64,000 nt of DNA from Azophilus sp965220835 (GCA_965220835.1 OZ244842.1:3038001-3102000); one strand, 5' to 3'. Positions 42,743 to 51,585 are shown, numbered from the stretch's first letter. Numbers and translations are program-made. Notes: generated from the letters alone by a model not told the origin.

Positions 42743-44118
42743 CTATGGACGCCAGTTACGTTGATGACGGCGCTCTGCGGGAGCAGGATAGCGTTCCCTT
42801 GGCGATTTTCCTTGCCGATAAGGACCGGGCGCAGCTCACGGGGCGGGGCCAGCCCTTCTTCTCCGGGCGCGAAGGGGAAATCAACGCCTTCCGGTCCATG
42901 GCCAATGCGCTCCTACTTGGACGGTCGGGCAACGCCACCCTCGTCATCGAAGGCCCCCCGGGGGCGGGCAAAAGCGCCTTGATGGCCCAGTTCCAGGAAG
43001 AGATGCGCTCACTGCCACCCACTGGTTCCGGCGAGCGGCGCTGGCTTCCCGTTCTTCTCAACGGCGCCCGTGCGGAATGCCCGCAGGCCATCGGGCAGGC
43101 CGTGGACGAAGCCATCGCCAAGCGTCTAGCCCATGACCTGCTGTCCGCGACAGGGGCAGACAGCGCCGGGAAAGAGGAGCGGTTCCGCGCGTTTCTCGGC
43201 GAGGGAGTTGCGCTGAAGGCCAAGCAGGGGATCAAGACCATCGCTGAGTCGATGCTTCAACGGGGTTTCAGCGTGATGGGCTTTCAATTGGGCGCCGCCC
43301 CAAACGGCCTGTTGGAGGACATCGAGACCCTGTCCGCCAAACGTTCCCATCAATGGAACGACTGGCAGATCATCCTGCTCATTGATGAGGCGCAGGGCAT
43401 CTCCGGGCAGGTTTCGGGGGCGGTTCCGGGCACCCTGTCCTCCATCCACCAAGGGATGGTCTCCGCCCCCTTGTCGTTTTGCGCCTTCGGCCTGCCGGGC
43501 ACTTGGGACGCCTTAGGTGACTCAGGCATCTCCCGTACCTCCGCGGGCCACGATTTGCCGCTGGCTGGGCTGGACCACCGCGCCGCCCGCATGGCGGTGG
43601 ACCGCTGCTTCACACGCTTCGGCGTGACCCATGGCGAGGCATGGCAGGCCGCCATCCTAGAACGCAGCGGCCAATGGCCGCAGCACTTGGCAACCTACCT
43701 GCATGCTGCATTGACTGTCCTACAGACCAACGCCGACTCGCCGGAGGTCATGGGTGATGCGCGGCGGTCTCCGCTCAGCGAGGCCATCGCCTTGGGCGAT
43801 ACGGGACGGAAGGCGTACTATGGACGGAGGCTTCAAAGCCTGACGCGGGACAATCCCCTATTCCGCGACTACGCGACCGATCTGGCGAAGACGCTTCGCG
43901 GGGCGGACCGTCCGCCACTTGAATCAGAGGTCACCCGCAACATCATGGAGAGGCATGGCGTCCCCGTTGAGGCGGCGGCAGGCTTTTTGCGCAAGGCAAA
44001 GCACAACGGCTTGCTGGAGACTGACGACGAGGGAAGGTGCTCCATGCCGATCCCGTCCTTCGCCAACCACCTGCTGGGCGAGGCGGCGCGGGGCGCGAAC
44101 GGGCCTGCGACGCCCTGA
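42736..44118 (+). CDS. AAA/ORC-like ATPase of unknown function
   Basis: A 460-residue P-loop ATPase. Walker A GPPGAGKSALM is near residue 73 and Walker B IILLIDEAQG near 214. A sensor-like region LSFCAFGLPGTWDAL follows, then a C-terminal winged-helix-like segment (EVTRNIMERHGVPVEAAAGFLRKAKHNGLLETDDEG, about 395-430). The DEAQ box and winged-helix end resemble ORC/Cdc6- and TniB-like ATPases of mobile or defence modules. No partner gene is next to it. Immediately downstream is an IS481-type element, only 21 bases from its stop. ATG 42736 is preferred by AGGA spacing, and the frame is open from 42544. Confidence 0.75.
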   Translation: MNAMDASYVDDGALREQDSVPLAIFLADKDRAQLTGRGQPFFSGREGEINAFRSMANALLLGRSGNATLVIEGPPGAGKSALMAQFQEEMRSLPPTGSGERRWLPVLLNGARAECPQAIGQAVDEAIAKRLAHDLLSATGADSAGKEERFRAFLGEGVALKAKQGIKTIAESMLQRGFSVMGFQLGAAPNGLLEDIETLSAKRSHQWNDWQIILLIDEAQGISGQVSGAVPGTLSSIHQGMVSAPLSFCAFGLPGTWDALGDSGISRTSAGHDLPLAGLDHRAARMAVDRCFTRFGVTHGEAWQAAILERSGQWPQHLATYLHAALTVLQTNADSPEVMGDARRSPLSEAIALGDTGRKAYYGRRLQSLTRDNPLFRDYATDLAKTLRGADRPPLESEVTRNIMERHGVPVEAAAGFLRKAKHNGLLETDDEGRCSMPIPSFANHLLGEAARGANGPATP

Positions 44119-44144
44119 AGGCGGTGACAGAAGGCGGTGCGCGC

Positions 44145-45382
44145 TGTTCCGGCTCAGAAACATTTCGGAACTTTCTCCCCGGCGGCTTAGGCCCGTGAAC
44201 TGAGTGGATGGGGAGGGTGGCGCCGGTCCTTGAGCGGAGGGAGCCGTAGGCGACCGCAGCTCAAGGACCGGCGGCGCGCTGACGCGCGCCGCCGACTCAG
44301 GCATGCTTGATTCACCCAATGAACAAGGAGCCTGAGCATGAGACTGTTGCACGCCTGCCCACCTTCCTGCAAGCGCCTGCGCGTGGACGACACCGAGTCC
44401 ATCCGCGCCCAGCAGCGCCACCGTGTCCTCGAACTGGTCGACGAGATGGTCGAGGGCGGCATGCGCCGCGGCGACGCCCTGGACACCGTCGGCCTCGCCA
44501 AAAGCACCTACTACGACTGGCGCAGGGCCTTCCGCGGAGGCGGCTTGCGCGCCCTCGAGCCGAGGAGCACGCGTCCCCGCAGCGTCCGACGGCGGCGCTG
44601 GACGGACGCCGACGACCAAGCCGTGCTCAAGCTGCGGGCGAGGCACCCCTACATGGGCAAGGCCAGGCTGCGGGCGATGCTGGCCAGGGACGGCGTCCGC
44701 CTGTCCGTGTCCACCGTCGGGCGCATCATCAGCAGGGCCATCGCCGACGGCCGGATCCGGCCCGCGGCCTCGTGCGAAGGGCGCCTCAAGCCCAAGCGCC
44801 GCCGGTCCTTCAACGGCGCCTGGGCGCAGCGCTGGAGGCAAGGCGACAGGGCCCAGGCCCCCGGCCACATGGTCCAGATCGACCACATGACCTACAGCAG
44901 GGACGGCCGGACCCTCAAGGAGTTCCGGGCCGTCTGCCCGGTCTCCAGGTTCATGGCCAGCCGGGTCTTCTCCCGCGCCACCGCCGGCAACGCCAAGCGC
45001 TTCCTGGCCGCCGTGGCCGAGGCCATGCCGTTCCCGGTCGCCTCCATACAGGTCGACGGCGGCAGCGAGTTCATGGGGGACTTCGAGCGCGCCTGCGAGG
45101 CGATGCGCCTCCCCCTCCACGTCCTGCCGCCCAGACAGCCCCAGTGGAACGGGTGCGTCGAGCGGGCCAACCGCTCCGCCCGAATCGAGTTCTGGAACCT
45201 CTACGACGGCCCCCTCACCGTCGCCGACGTCGCGCCCAGGCTCGCCGAGCACGAGTTCTTCCACAACTACCGGCGGCCGCACTGGGCGCTGGATTGCCAA
45301 ACGCCGAACGAGTACCTTGTCGGAATCGAGGATGCTGCCTGATCCGGCAGGCCCAAATTCCGAAAGGTCCTGAACCGCTACA
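44145..45382 (+). mobile_element. IS481-type insertion sequence, copy 1 (1238 bp)
   Basis: The ends are TGTTCCGGCTCAG... at 44145 and ...CGCTACA at 45382, imperfect inverted repeats of about 28 bases of the TGT/ACA type. The 5-bp sequence CGCGC occurs on both sides (44140-44144 and 45383-45387), a target duplication. A second copy of identical length is at 59807-61044. It lies between the AAA gene and lptM. Confidence 0.92.
44338..45342 (+). CDS. IS481-family DDE transposase
   Basis: A 334-residue transposase. The N-terminal helix-turn-helix (VLELVDEMVEGGMRRGDALDTVGLAKSTYYDWRR, about 30-65) binds the ends. The integrase core has the DDE triad in QIDHMT (about 180), QVDGGSEF (about 237) and the Glu of NGCVERANRS (about 272), then the HNYRRPHWAL tail typical of IS481/IS3 relatives. 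It is complete with no frameshift, and appears identical to the copy at 60000-61004. Confidence 0.93.
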   Translation: MRLLHACPPSCKRLRVDDTESIRAQQRHRVLELVDEMVEGGMRRGDALDTVGLAKSTYYDWRRAFRGGGLRALEPRSTRPRSVRRRRWTDADDQAVLKLRARHPYMGKARLRAMLARDGVRLSVSTVGRIISRAIADGRIRPAASCEGRLKPKRRRSFNGAWAQRWRQGDRAQAPGHMVQIDHMTYSRDGRTLKEFRAVCPVSRFMASRVFSRATAGNAKRFLAAVAEAMPFPVASIQVDGGSEFMGDFERACEAMRLPLHVLPPRQPQWNGCVERANRSARIEFWNLYDGPLTVADVAPRLAEHEFFHNYRRPHWALDCQTPNEYLVGIEDAA

Positions 45383-45449
45383 CGCGCTTGCGCCATCAGG
45401 CCCCTGACCATTAAAGTCGCCGTTTGTCCATTCGCCCCGGTGGTTTGAC

Positions 45450-45575
45450 GTGCGTTGGTTGCTGCTTGCCTTGGCGGTGTCGCTGGTGGCCACCTGCGGC
45501 CAGAAAGGCCCGCTCTACTTGCCCGGTGAGGAATCCGCGCTTGTGCAGGCGGAGCACCGCTTGGGCGAGATCTAG
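45450..45575 (+). CDS. lptM: LptM/YifL-type small lipoprotein
   Basis: A 41-residue protein starting with GTG. A short hydrophobic signal (WLLLALAVSLVATC) leads to the family signature CGQKGPLYLP at the lipidated Cys (residue 16). LptM helps mature the LPS translocon LptD. Its position directly before lysA-dapF matches many gammaproteobacteria. Unusually the residue before Cys is Thr (VATC rather than LAGC), which would be a poor signal-peptidase II site. The stop TAG overlaps the lysA GTG. The IS copy ends only 62 bases upstream and may have displaced the native promoter. Confidence 0.8.
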   Translation: MRWLLLALAVSLVATCGQKGPLYLPGEESALVQAEHRLGEI

Positions 45576-46837
45576 TGGCCTTCCAGCGGCAAGCGGGCGC
45601 GCTCTGCGCTGGCCCGGTCTCGCTGGCCCGCATTGCCGAAGCCGTGGGCACGCCCACCTACGTTTATTCCGCGGACGGCATCAGCGCCCAGTACCGGCTG
45701 CTGGAAGCGGCATTCGCTGACCTTTCGGCGGAGATTTGCTACGCGGTCAAGGCCAACTCTAACCTCGCCGTGCTGCGCCTGATGAAGGAACTCGGCGCCG
45801 GCTTCGACATCGTGTCCGGCGGCGAACTGCAGCGCGTGGTCGCGGCCGGGGCGCCGCCTGAAACCGTGGTGTTTTCCGGCGTGGGCAAGTCCGAGGCGGA
45901 AATCAACCTGGCCCTGAAGCTGGGCATCCGCTGCTTCAATGTGGAAAGTGCCGCGGAACTGCAGCGCATCGCCCGCCAAGCCCAACAGCTTAAGCGGGTT
46001 GCGCCCGTGGCCCTGCGCGTCAATCCCGACGTGGACGCCAGCACCCACCCCTACATCGCCACGGGGCTGAAGGAGAACAAGTTCGGCGTCGAGGCCAGCG
46101 AAGCGGCTGAGCTGCTGATGGAGGCCGACCGCCACCGCTGGCTGGAAGCCTCGGGCCTAGCCTGCCACATTGGCTCCCAGGTGCAGCAGGTTGGTCCCTA
46201 TCTGGAAGCGTTGGACCGGCTGCTCGACCTGCTCGACGCATTGGCGGCGTCAGGCATTGAACTCAACCACATCGACATTGGCGGCGGCTTCGGCGTCACC
46301 TATCAGGATGAGACGCCATTCGAGCCTAGGGAGCTGGCCACCGCCGCCAAGGCACGTCTCGAAGGCCGGCCACAAACCCTGGTGCTGGAACCCGGCCGCT
46401 TCCTGACCGCCAACTCCGGCGTTCTGCTCACTAGGGTCGAATACCTTAAGCCCGGCCGCAACGAAGGCCAGCACAGCTTCGCCGTGGTGGACGCCGCCAT
46501 GAACGACCTGTTGCGCCCGGCCCTCTACCAATCCTGGCATCGGGTGGAGCCGGTGCTGCCGCCCGACGAGGGCGCCTTGACCGCCTGCTGGGACATCGTG
46601 GGCCCCATCTGCGAGAGCGGCGACTTCCTGGCCAAGCAGCGCACGCTGGCCTTGGCCCCGGGCGATCTGCTGGCCGTGGCTTCGGCAGGGGCTTACGGGA
46701 TGGCGCAGAGCTCCAACTACAACGCCCGGGGCCGGCCGGCGGAGGTGCTGGTGGAGGGCGAGCGCTTTCGCGTGGTGCGCCGCCGTGAGCACATCAACGA
46801 CCAATTGGCCCTTGAGAGGTTTGAGGCCGATGGGTGA
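45575..46837 (+). CDS. lysA: Diaminopimelate decarboxylase
   Basis: A 420-residue PLP enzyme making lysine from meso-diaminopimelate. The PLP Lys is in CYAVKANSNLAVL. HIGSQVQQVGPYLEA, DIGGGFGV and EPGRFLTANSG bind phosphate and substrate, and GPICESGDFLAKQR and AYGMAQSSNYNARGRPAEVLV complete the active site. It starts with GTG overlapping the lptM stop (TAGTG), and its end overlaps dapF by 8 bases, so the operon is tightly coupled. Confidence 0.97.
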   Translation: MAFQRQAGALCAGPVSLARIAEAVGTPTYVYSADGISAQYRLLEAAFADLSAEICYAVKANSNLAVLRLMKELGAGFDIVSGGELQRVVAAGAPPETVVFSGVGKSEAEINLALKLGIRCFNVESAAELQRIARQAQQLKRVAPVALRVNPDVDASTHPYIATGLKENKFGVEASEAAELLMEADRHRWLEASGLACHIGSQVQQVGPYLEALDRLLDLLDALAASGIELNHIDIGGGFGVTYQDETPFEPRELATAAKARLEGRPQTLVLEPGRFLTANSGVLLTRVEYLKPGRNEGQHSFAVVDAAMNDLLRPALYQSWHRVEPVLPPDEGALTACWDIVGPICESGDFLAKQRTLALAPGDLLAVASAGAYGMAQSSNYNARGRPAEVLVEGERFRVVRRREHINDQLALERFEADG

Positions 46838-47684
46838 ACCGCTCCGCTTCGCCAAGATGCACGGCCTCGGCAATGACTTCATGGTCATCGACCTGGTGAC
46901 CCAGGACTTTCGGCTGACGCCGCCGCAGATTCGCCGCTGGGCGGATCGCAAGACCGGCATCGGCTTCGATCAACTGCTTGCCGTGGAGCCACCAACGGCC
47001 CCGGATGTGGACTTCGACTACCGCATCTTCAATGCCGACGGCACCCCGGCCGAGCAGTGCGGCAACGGCGCCCGCTGCATCGTGCGCTTCATTCACGACC
47101 GCAAACTGAGCTTCAAGCGCGGGCTGAAGCTGGGCTCCGATGGGGGCCAAGTGAGCGGCGCACTGGCCGGCCGCGAGGTGGAAATCGAGCTGCAGCCCCC
47201 TTGCGCGGATGCGGATGCGGTGCCCTTCAAGCCGACTCAAGAGGACGTTTCCCCAGCCGGGCGGGAGGGCGTTTGGCGCGTCAACGCGGCCGGGCGCAGC
47301 TTGGACTTGATGCCACTGTCCGTGGGCAACCCCCACGGCGTCATCTTTGTGGACCGCATCGCCTCCGCTCCCGTGGCCGAGGCGGGCAGCGAACTCAGCC
47401 GCCACCCCTGCTTCCCCGAGGGCGCCAACATCGGCTTCTGCGAGGTGGTCGATCCGGCCTATGTGCGGCTGCGCGTGCATGAACGGGGGGTGGGGGAAAC
47501 CCGGGCCTGCGGCACCGGCGCTTGCGCTGCGGTGGTGGCCGGGCGCCTGCAAGGCCGGCTGGATGCCAACGTCAAGGTGTCCTTGCCGGGCGGCAAAGTG
47601 TGGGTCCACTGGCAGGGCGAGGGTGCGCCCGTTAGAATGACCGGTGCCGCCACCTTGGTTTACGAAGGTAGCCTTAGATCGTGA
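46830..47684 (+). CDS. dapF: Diaminopimelate epimerase
   Basis: A 284-residue PLP-independent epimerase converting LL- to meso-diaminopimelate. Both catalytic Cys motifs are present: EQCGNGARC and ETRACGTGACAAV. FAKMHGLGNDFMVID starts the protein and VGNPHGVIFVD is conserved. The frame extends to 46785 but ATG 46830 is the standard start, inside the end of lysA. The stop overlaps the GTG of the DUF484 gene. Confidence 0.97.
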   Translation: MGEPLRFAKMHGLGNDFMVIDLVTQDFRLTPPQIRRWADRKTGIGFDQLLAVEPPTAPDVDFDYRIFNADGTPAEQCGNGARCIVRFIHDRKLSFKRGLKLGSDGGQVSGALAGREVEIELQPPCADADAVPFKPTQEDVSPAGREGVWRVNAAGRSLDLMPLSVGNPHGVIFVDRIASAPVAEAGSELSRHPCFPEGANIGFCEVVDPAYVRLRVHERGVGETRACGTGACAAVVAGRLQGRLDANVKVSLPGGKVWVHWQGEGAPVRMTGAATLVYEGSLRS

Positions 47685-48346
47685 GCGAACCGCAATTGGT
47701 CGAACTGGTCGAACAGCAAGTCATCGACTACCTCAAGCGCTACCCTGACTTTTTCCAGACCCACCCCACGCTGCTTTCCGAACTGGCCCTGCCCCATAAG
47801 TCCAGGGGTGCGATCTCGCTCATCGAACGGCAGGTGGAAGTGCTCCGGGAGCGCAACATTCGCCTGCACCGCCGCCTCAACAAGCTGGTGCAGACCGCCC
47901 GCGCCAACGACGACCTGTTCGCCAAAACCCGCGCCCTGACCTTGGCCTTGCTGGACGTCTCCGGTTGGCATGAGTTGAACGAGGTGCTGGCCACCCATTT
48001 GCTGGTGGATTTCGACGCGGACTTCGTTTGCTGCCATCTGCAGCGCGAGCACCTGAACCTAGACCACTTGCGCGGCCATGCCGGCAGCTTGCCCACCGCC
48101 AGCCTGGTGCCCAATTCGCAGCCACTGTGCCTGACCCTGCGGGCGGGCGAGCTCAAGGCCGTGTTCCCCATTCAGGACCACCAGGAGGACGGCAGCGCCG
48201 TGCTGCTGCCTTTGGCGCTTAGAGACGGTGAGGGTTGCTTGGCCGTGGGCAGCCGCCGATCTGACCACTTCAATTCCGACATGGACACCTTGTTCATCAG
48301 CTACATCGGCGACGTGCTGGCGCGAATCATCGATCATCTCGATTAG
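47681..48346 (+). CDS. DUF484 family protein
   Basis: A 221-residue protein of the DUF484 family, invariably found between dapF and xerC in gammaproteobacteria. The N-terminus (VIDYLKRYPDFFQTHPTLLSELALPH) and the helix ISLIERQVEVLRERN define the family, and the rest is a GAF-like domain. The function is unknown. It starts with GTG overlapping the dapF stop (GTGA), and its TAG overlaps the xerC GTG. The gene order supports a role near cell wall or chromosome segregation, which is unproven. Confidence 0.92.
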   Translation: MSEPQLVELVEQQVIDYLKRYPDFFQTHPTLLSELALPHKSRGAISLIERQVEVLRERNIRLHRRLNKLVQTARANDDLFAKTRALTLALLDVSGWHELNEVLATHLLVDFDADFVCCHLQREHLNLDHLRGHAGSLPTASLVPNSQPLCLTLRAGELKAVFPIQDHQEDGSAVLLPLALRDGEGCLAVGSRRSDHFNSDMDTLFISYIGDVLARIIDHLD

Positions 48347-49230
48347 TGGCCGCAATGGATGAGCATCTGCGCGGCTTTCTGGACTACCTGACCTTCGAGA
48401 AGCGCTACTCGGCCCATACGCTGAAGGCTTATCAACGGGACATTGAGCAGTTCGCCACGGCCAGCCCGGCAACTTGGGATGAGGTGACGCCCAATCAGGT
48501 GTCTTCAATGGTTGCGAAGCTGCGCAGCCGCGGCGCCAGCCCCAGAACCTGCCAGCGCTTCCTGTCCAGCCTGCGCAGCTTCTTCCGCTACTTGGAGAAA
48601 CAGGGGGTTGTGAAGGCGAATCCGGCGGCCGGCGTGCGCTCACCGAAGCGCGGCAACCGCCTGCCCAAGACCTTGGATGCGGACCTGACCGCCAAGCTGT
48701 TCGAAACCGAGGCCGGAACGGCGCTGGAAAAGCGCGACTTGGCGATGATTGAGCTGCTCTACGGCAGCGGCATTCGCTTAAGCGAGTTGGTGCGCATCGA
48801 CATTGGGGACGTGGATCTCGCCAACGGCATGGTTCGGGTGACGGGCAAGGGCGAAAAGACCCGCGTCGTGCCCCTTGGCAGCCAGTGCATTGCGGCCATC
48901 CAAACTTACTTGGCCACCCGCTCCGCCGTTCAACCGAGCGCGGCTTTGTTCGTCGCCCGGTCCGGCAAGCGGATCAGCCCACGCACCGTGCAGCAGCGCA
49001 TCAAACGCTGGGGGCAAGCCCGCCTCGGCAGCAACGTGCTGCATCCCCACCTGTTGCGGCACAGCTTCGCCAGCCACGTGCTCGAATCATCCGGCGACCT
49101 GCGCGCGGTGCAGGAAATGCTCGGCCACGCTGACATCGCCACCACCCAAATCTACACCCACCTGGACTTTCAGCATCTCGCCAAGGTCTATGACGCAGCC
49201 CACCCGCGAGCGGAAAAGCAGACGGATTGA
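48346..49230 (+). CDS. xerC: Tyrosine recombinase XerC
   Basis: A 294-residue site-specific recombinase that, with XerD, resolves chromosome dimers at dif. The N-terminal SAM-like core-binding domain (LRGFLDYLTFEKRYSAHTLKAYQRD) precedes the catalytic domain. That domain has Arg in GSGIRLSELV, Lys in VTGKGEKTR, HLLRHSFASH, and Tyr in TTQIYTHLDF. It starts with GTG 48346 overlapping the previous stop, or ATG 48355. The next gene overlaps by 4 bases. Confidence 0.95.
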   Translation: MAAMDEHLRGFLDYLTFEKRYSAHTLKAYQRDIEQFATASPATWDEVTPNQVSSMVAKLRSRGASPRTCQRFLSSLRSFFRYLEKQGVVKANPAAGVRSPKRGNRLPKTLDADLTAKLFETEAGTALEKRDLAMIELLYGSGIRLSELVRIDIGDVDLANGMVRVTGKGEKTRVVPLGSQCIAAIQTYLATRSAVQPSAALFVARSGKRISPRTVQQRIKRWGQARLGSNVLHPHLLRHSFASHVLESSGDLRAVQEMLGHADIATTQIYTHLDFQHLAKVYDAAHPRAEKQTD

Positions 49231-49964
49231 CGGCGCCGCCCATGCCCCGCCTGCGCGTCATCACCTTTGACTTGGACAACACGCTGTGGAACGTGCGCAC
49301 GGTCATTGGCGGGGCGGAACGGCGCCTGGTCGCTTGGCTGGAGGCCGAGACGCCAGAGGCTGCTGCCGTCTATCGGAACAGCGCGGACCTGATGGACCTG
49401 CGCAGCCGGTTGGTGGCCGAGCAGCCCCAATTGGCGCATGACATTTCCCGCCTGCGGCAGGTCATTCTTCAGCATGTGATGCTTGAGGCCGGATACGGGA
49501 AGGCCCAAGCCCGGCAGTTGGCAGCGCAAGCGTTCGATTTGTTCCTAGAGGCCCGCCACGACATCGAGTATTTCGATGGCGCCCTGAGCGCACTGGCCAA
49601 GCTGTCGCGCCGCTACACCTTGGGCTCGCTCACCAACGGCAACGCGGACCCCAAGCGCCTGAAGCTGGACCGCTACTTCTCCTTCAGTTTCTGCGCCGCC
49701 GACGTGGGCGCCAGCAAGCCGGCACCGGACATGTTTGAAGCCACGTTGCGGCACGCCGGCGCCGCACCCCATGAGGTGGCGCACATCGGCGACCACCCCA
49801 TTGACGACATCGCCGCCGCCGCCGACTTGGGTCTGCACACCGTCTGGTTCAACGGCCCCGTGCAGCAGGAGATGCGCGACACACCCGCCACCGCGCCAGC
49901 AACAGTGGAGATAACCCACCTCGATGAACTGCCGGACGCAGTGGCGCAGATTGAGGCGCTTTAG
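49227..49964 (+). CDS. HAD-family phosphatase, YigB-like
   Basis: A 245-residue haloacid-dehalogenase hydrolase. Motif I is FDLDNTLWNV, motif II the Thr of LGSLTNGNAD, motif III the Lys of ASKPAPDMF, and motif IV HIGDHPIDDI. It resembles YigB, a flavin mononucleotide phosphatase encoded after xerC in E. coli. It starts with TTG overlapping the xerC stop, or ATG 49242. The gene closes the lptM-lysA-dapF operon and faces the convergent thrC. Confidence 0.9.
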   Translation: MTAPPMPRLRVITFDLDNTLWNVRTVIGGAERRLVAWLEAETPEAAAVYRNSADLMDLRSRLVAEQPQLAHDISRLRQVILQHVMLEAGYGKAQARQLAAQAFDLFLEARHDIEYFDGALSALAKLSRRYTLGSLTNGNADPKRLKLDRYFSFSFCAADVGASKPAPDMFEATLRHAGAAPHEVAHIGDHPIDDIAAAADLGLHTVWFNGPVQQEMRDTPATAPATVEITHLDELPDAVAQIEAL

Positions 49965-51322
49965 GCGGAGCCTGCGTTGGCCTTGACAAACGACTTCACC
50001 GCCTGCGCATCGGCCTTCAGCACGGTGCGGCGTTCCGGGAGGTCGCGTAGGGATTCCAGGGTTGGGTGAACGGCGACTGCTTCGCCTACGGCTTTGTTCA
50101 CGGCTTCCGGGAACTTGGCGGGATGTGCGGCGCCCATGCAGATCACTGGGCCGGGCACCGACAGGCGGCGGGCGGCGGCGAGGCCGACGGCGGTGTGCGG
50201 GTCTGCGACGTAGCCGGTGGCTTGGTGCACGTCGCGGATGGCATCGAGGGTGGTGCCGGCGTCGATGGCGGTGGCCATGAACACGTCATCGCCCGGGGGT
50301 GGCAGCCGCGCTTCGCCCTTGGCTTGGAAGTTGGCCATGAAGGTTCTCAAGGCTTCGGCGTCGCCATCAAGGTGGTAGTGCAGGAAACGCTCGAAGTTGC
50401 TGGCCACCTGAATGTCCATCGCTGGCGAGATGGTGAAGCGAACCTCGCCCCGGCGGTAGAGGCCGGAGGCGAAGAACACCGAGAGGATGTCGTTCTCGTT
50501 GGTGGCGACGATCAGCTTGTCGATAGGAAAGCCCATGCGCTTGGCGATGTAGCCGGCAAAGACATTGCCGAAATTGCCCGTGGGCACGCAGAAGGAGGGT
50601 GGCTCCGGGCTGCGCAGGCTGGCGTAGCCGTAGTACAGCACTTGGGCGAGCACGCGGGCCCAATTCACGGAATTGACCGCGCCGAGGGACAGCCTTTGCT
50701 TGAACTCAAGATCGCCAAAGACGCCCTTGAGCAGCGTTTGGCAGTCGTCAAAGCTGCCCTGGATGGCTAGGCAGTGGACGTTGGCGTCCGCGACCGTGGT
50801 CATCTGCAGTTCCTGCAGGCGGCTGACGCGGCCCAAGGGATACATGACGAAGATGTTGATGCCCGGCTGGCCGCGCACGCCGGCGATGGCAGCGCTGCCG
50901 GTGTCGCCGCTGGTGGCGCCAAGCAGATTGAGCCGCTCGCCTCGGGCCTTGAGGATGTAGGCAAACAGCCGGCCCAAGAACTGCAAGGCCACGTCTTTGA
51001 AGGACAGGGTGGGGCCGTGGAAGAGCTCCAGCACCTGCACGGCGCCGGCTTGGCGCAGTTCCACCACGTCGGCGCAGTCGAAGTGGGCGTAGGCGGCATC
51101 GACCAGCTTGCCCAGGTCCGATGGCGGTATGTCATCGACGAAGCGGGGCAGCACCGCCTTCGCCAGGCCGGTGAAGCTTAGCTTCGACAGCGCCTCAAGC
51201 TCGCCGCCTAGGTTTGGGATGCGCTCGGGGACCAGCAGCCCGCCATCGGGCGCCAAACCGGTGATCACCGCGTCGCTGAAAGCGAGCGGCGCCGTTTGCC
51301 CGCGGGTGCTGATGTAGCGCAT
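49961..51322 (-). CDS. thrC: Threonine synthase
   Basis: A 453-residue PLP enzyme forming threonine from O-phosphohomoserine. The start MRYISTRGQTAPLAFSDAVITGLAPDGGL is diagnostic for the long gammaproteobacterial type. The PLP Lys lies in GPTLSFKDVALQ, followed by LGATSGDTGSAAIAG and PTGNFGN. A frame runs to 51394, but AGAAGGAGG precedes ATG 51322. hom, the usual partner gene, is not here. An intrinsic terminator lies in the 60 bases before the start, so thrC seems to be controlled by read-through. Confidence 0.96.
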   Translation of the reverse strand: MRYISTRGQTAPLAFSDAVITGLAPDGGLLVPERIPNLGGELEALSKLSFTGLAKAVLPRFVDDIPPSDLGKLVDAAYAHFDCADVVELRQAGAVQVLELFHGPTLSFKDVALQFLGRLFAYILKARGERLNLLGATSGDTGSAAIAGVRGQPGINIFVMYPLGRVSRLQELQMTTVADANVHCLAIQGSFDDCQTLLKGVFGDLEFKQRLSLGAVNSVNWARVLAQVLYYGYASLRSPEPPSFCVPTGNFGNVFAGYIAKRMGFPIDKLIVATNENDILSVFFASGLYRRGEVRFTISPAMDIQVASNFERFLHYHLDGDAEALRTFMANFQAKGEARLPPPGDDVFMATAIDAGTTLDAIRDVHQATGYVADPHTAVGLAAARRLSVPGPVICMGAAHPAKFPEAVNKAVGEAVAVHPTLESLRDLPERRTVLKADAQAVKSFVKANAGSA

Positions 51323-51342
51323 GCCCCTCCTTCTGGGTTCGC

Positions 51343-51385
51343 AAAAAAAGAAAGCGCCTTGGGCAGTATCCCGCCCAAGGCGCTT
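51343..51385 (-). terminator. Intrinsic terminator directly before thrC (possible attenuator)
   Basis: On the minus strand AAGCGCCTTGGGC and GCCCAAGGCGCTT form a perfect 13-bp stem with an 8-base loop (51352-51385), followed by TTTCTTTTTTT. It ends 20 bases before the thrC ATG, and those 20 bases hold only the ribosome site. It either ends the amtB transcript or attenuates thrC. Confidence 0.85.
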
Positions 51386-51395
51386 GCTGTCCACG

Positions 51396-51469
51396 CCTAA
51401 CCGGAGGCTGCGCGCCCGATTCGCGGGCGCGCAGCCTCCGGTTAGGTGATCGAGTTGCTTCGCAACTCG
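51396..51469. repeat. Two strong hairpins in the thrC leader
   Basis: CCTAACCGGAGGCTGCGCGC... (51396-51418) is repeated in inverted form at 51424-51446 with 23 perfect pairs around ATTCG. A second hairpin CGAGTTGC-TTC-GCAACTCG follows at 51451-51469. Neither has a T-tract. Confidence 0.85.
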
Positions 51470-51505
51470 GTGCGCGATGGAGGCGCCTACCGCAGCTGGA
51501 CTTGC

Positions 51506-51583
51506 TTAGGCTTCCATGCCGGTTTTGAGTGGGTGGGCACCCGTGTGATCGTTATCTTCCGAAACACGGATGCCCACTGCCCT
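51506..51583 (-). pseudogene. Remnant of a second ammonium transporter 3' end
   Basis: On the minus strand these bases read AVGIRVSEDNDHTGAHPLKT then GMEA and a stop. The real amtB nearby ends AMGIRISEDEEYTGADLAET then GIEAYPEFVKA. About half of the residues match, with the same spacing. The upstream boundary is the palindromic repeat at 51586, beyond which no amt sequence is seen. Confidence 0.7.
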
Positions 51584-51585
51584 AG

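Noticed and set aside
43924..45657. 577-residue minus-strand frame through the IS
   Set aside because: It crosses the IS ends and is antisense to the transposase, and the same frame recurs in the second IS copy.
51396..51446. The 23-bp perfect hairpin as an intrinsic terminator
   Set aside because: No T-tract on either strand. The true terminator is the adjacent stem at 51352-51385.
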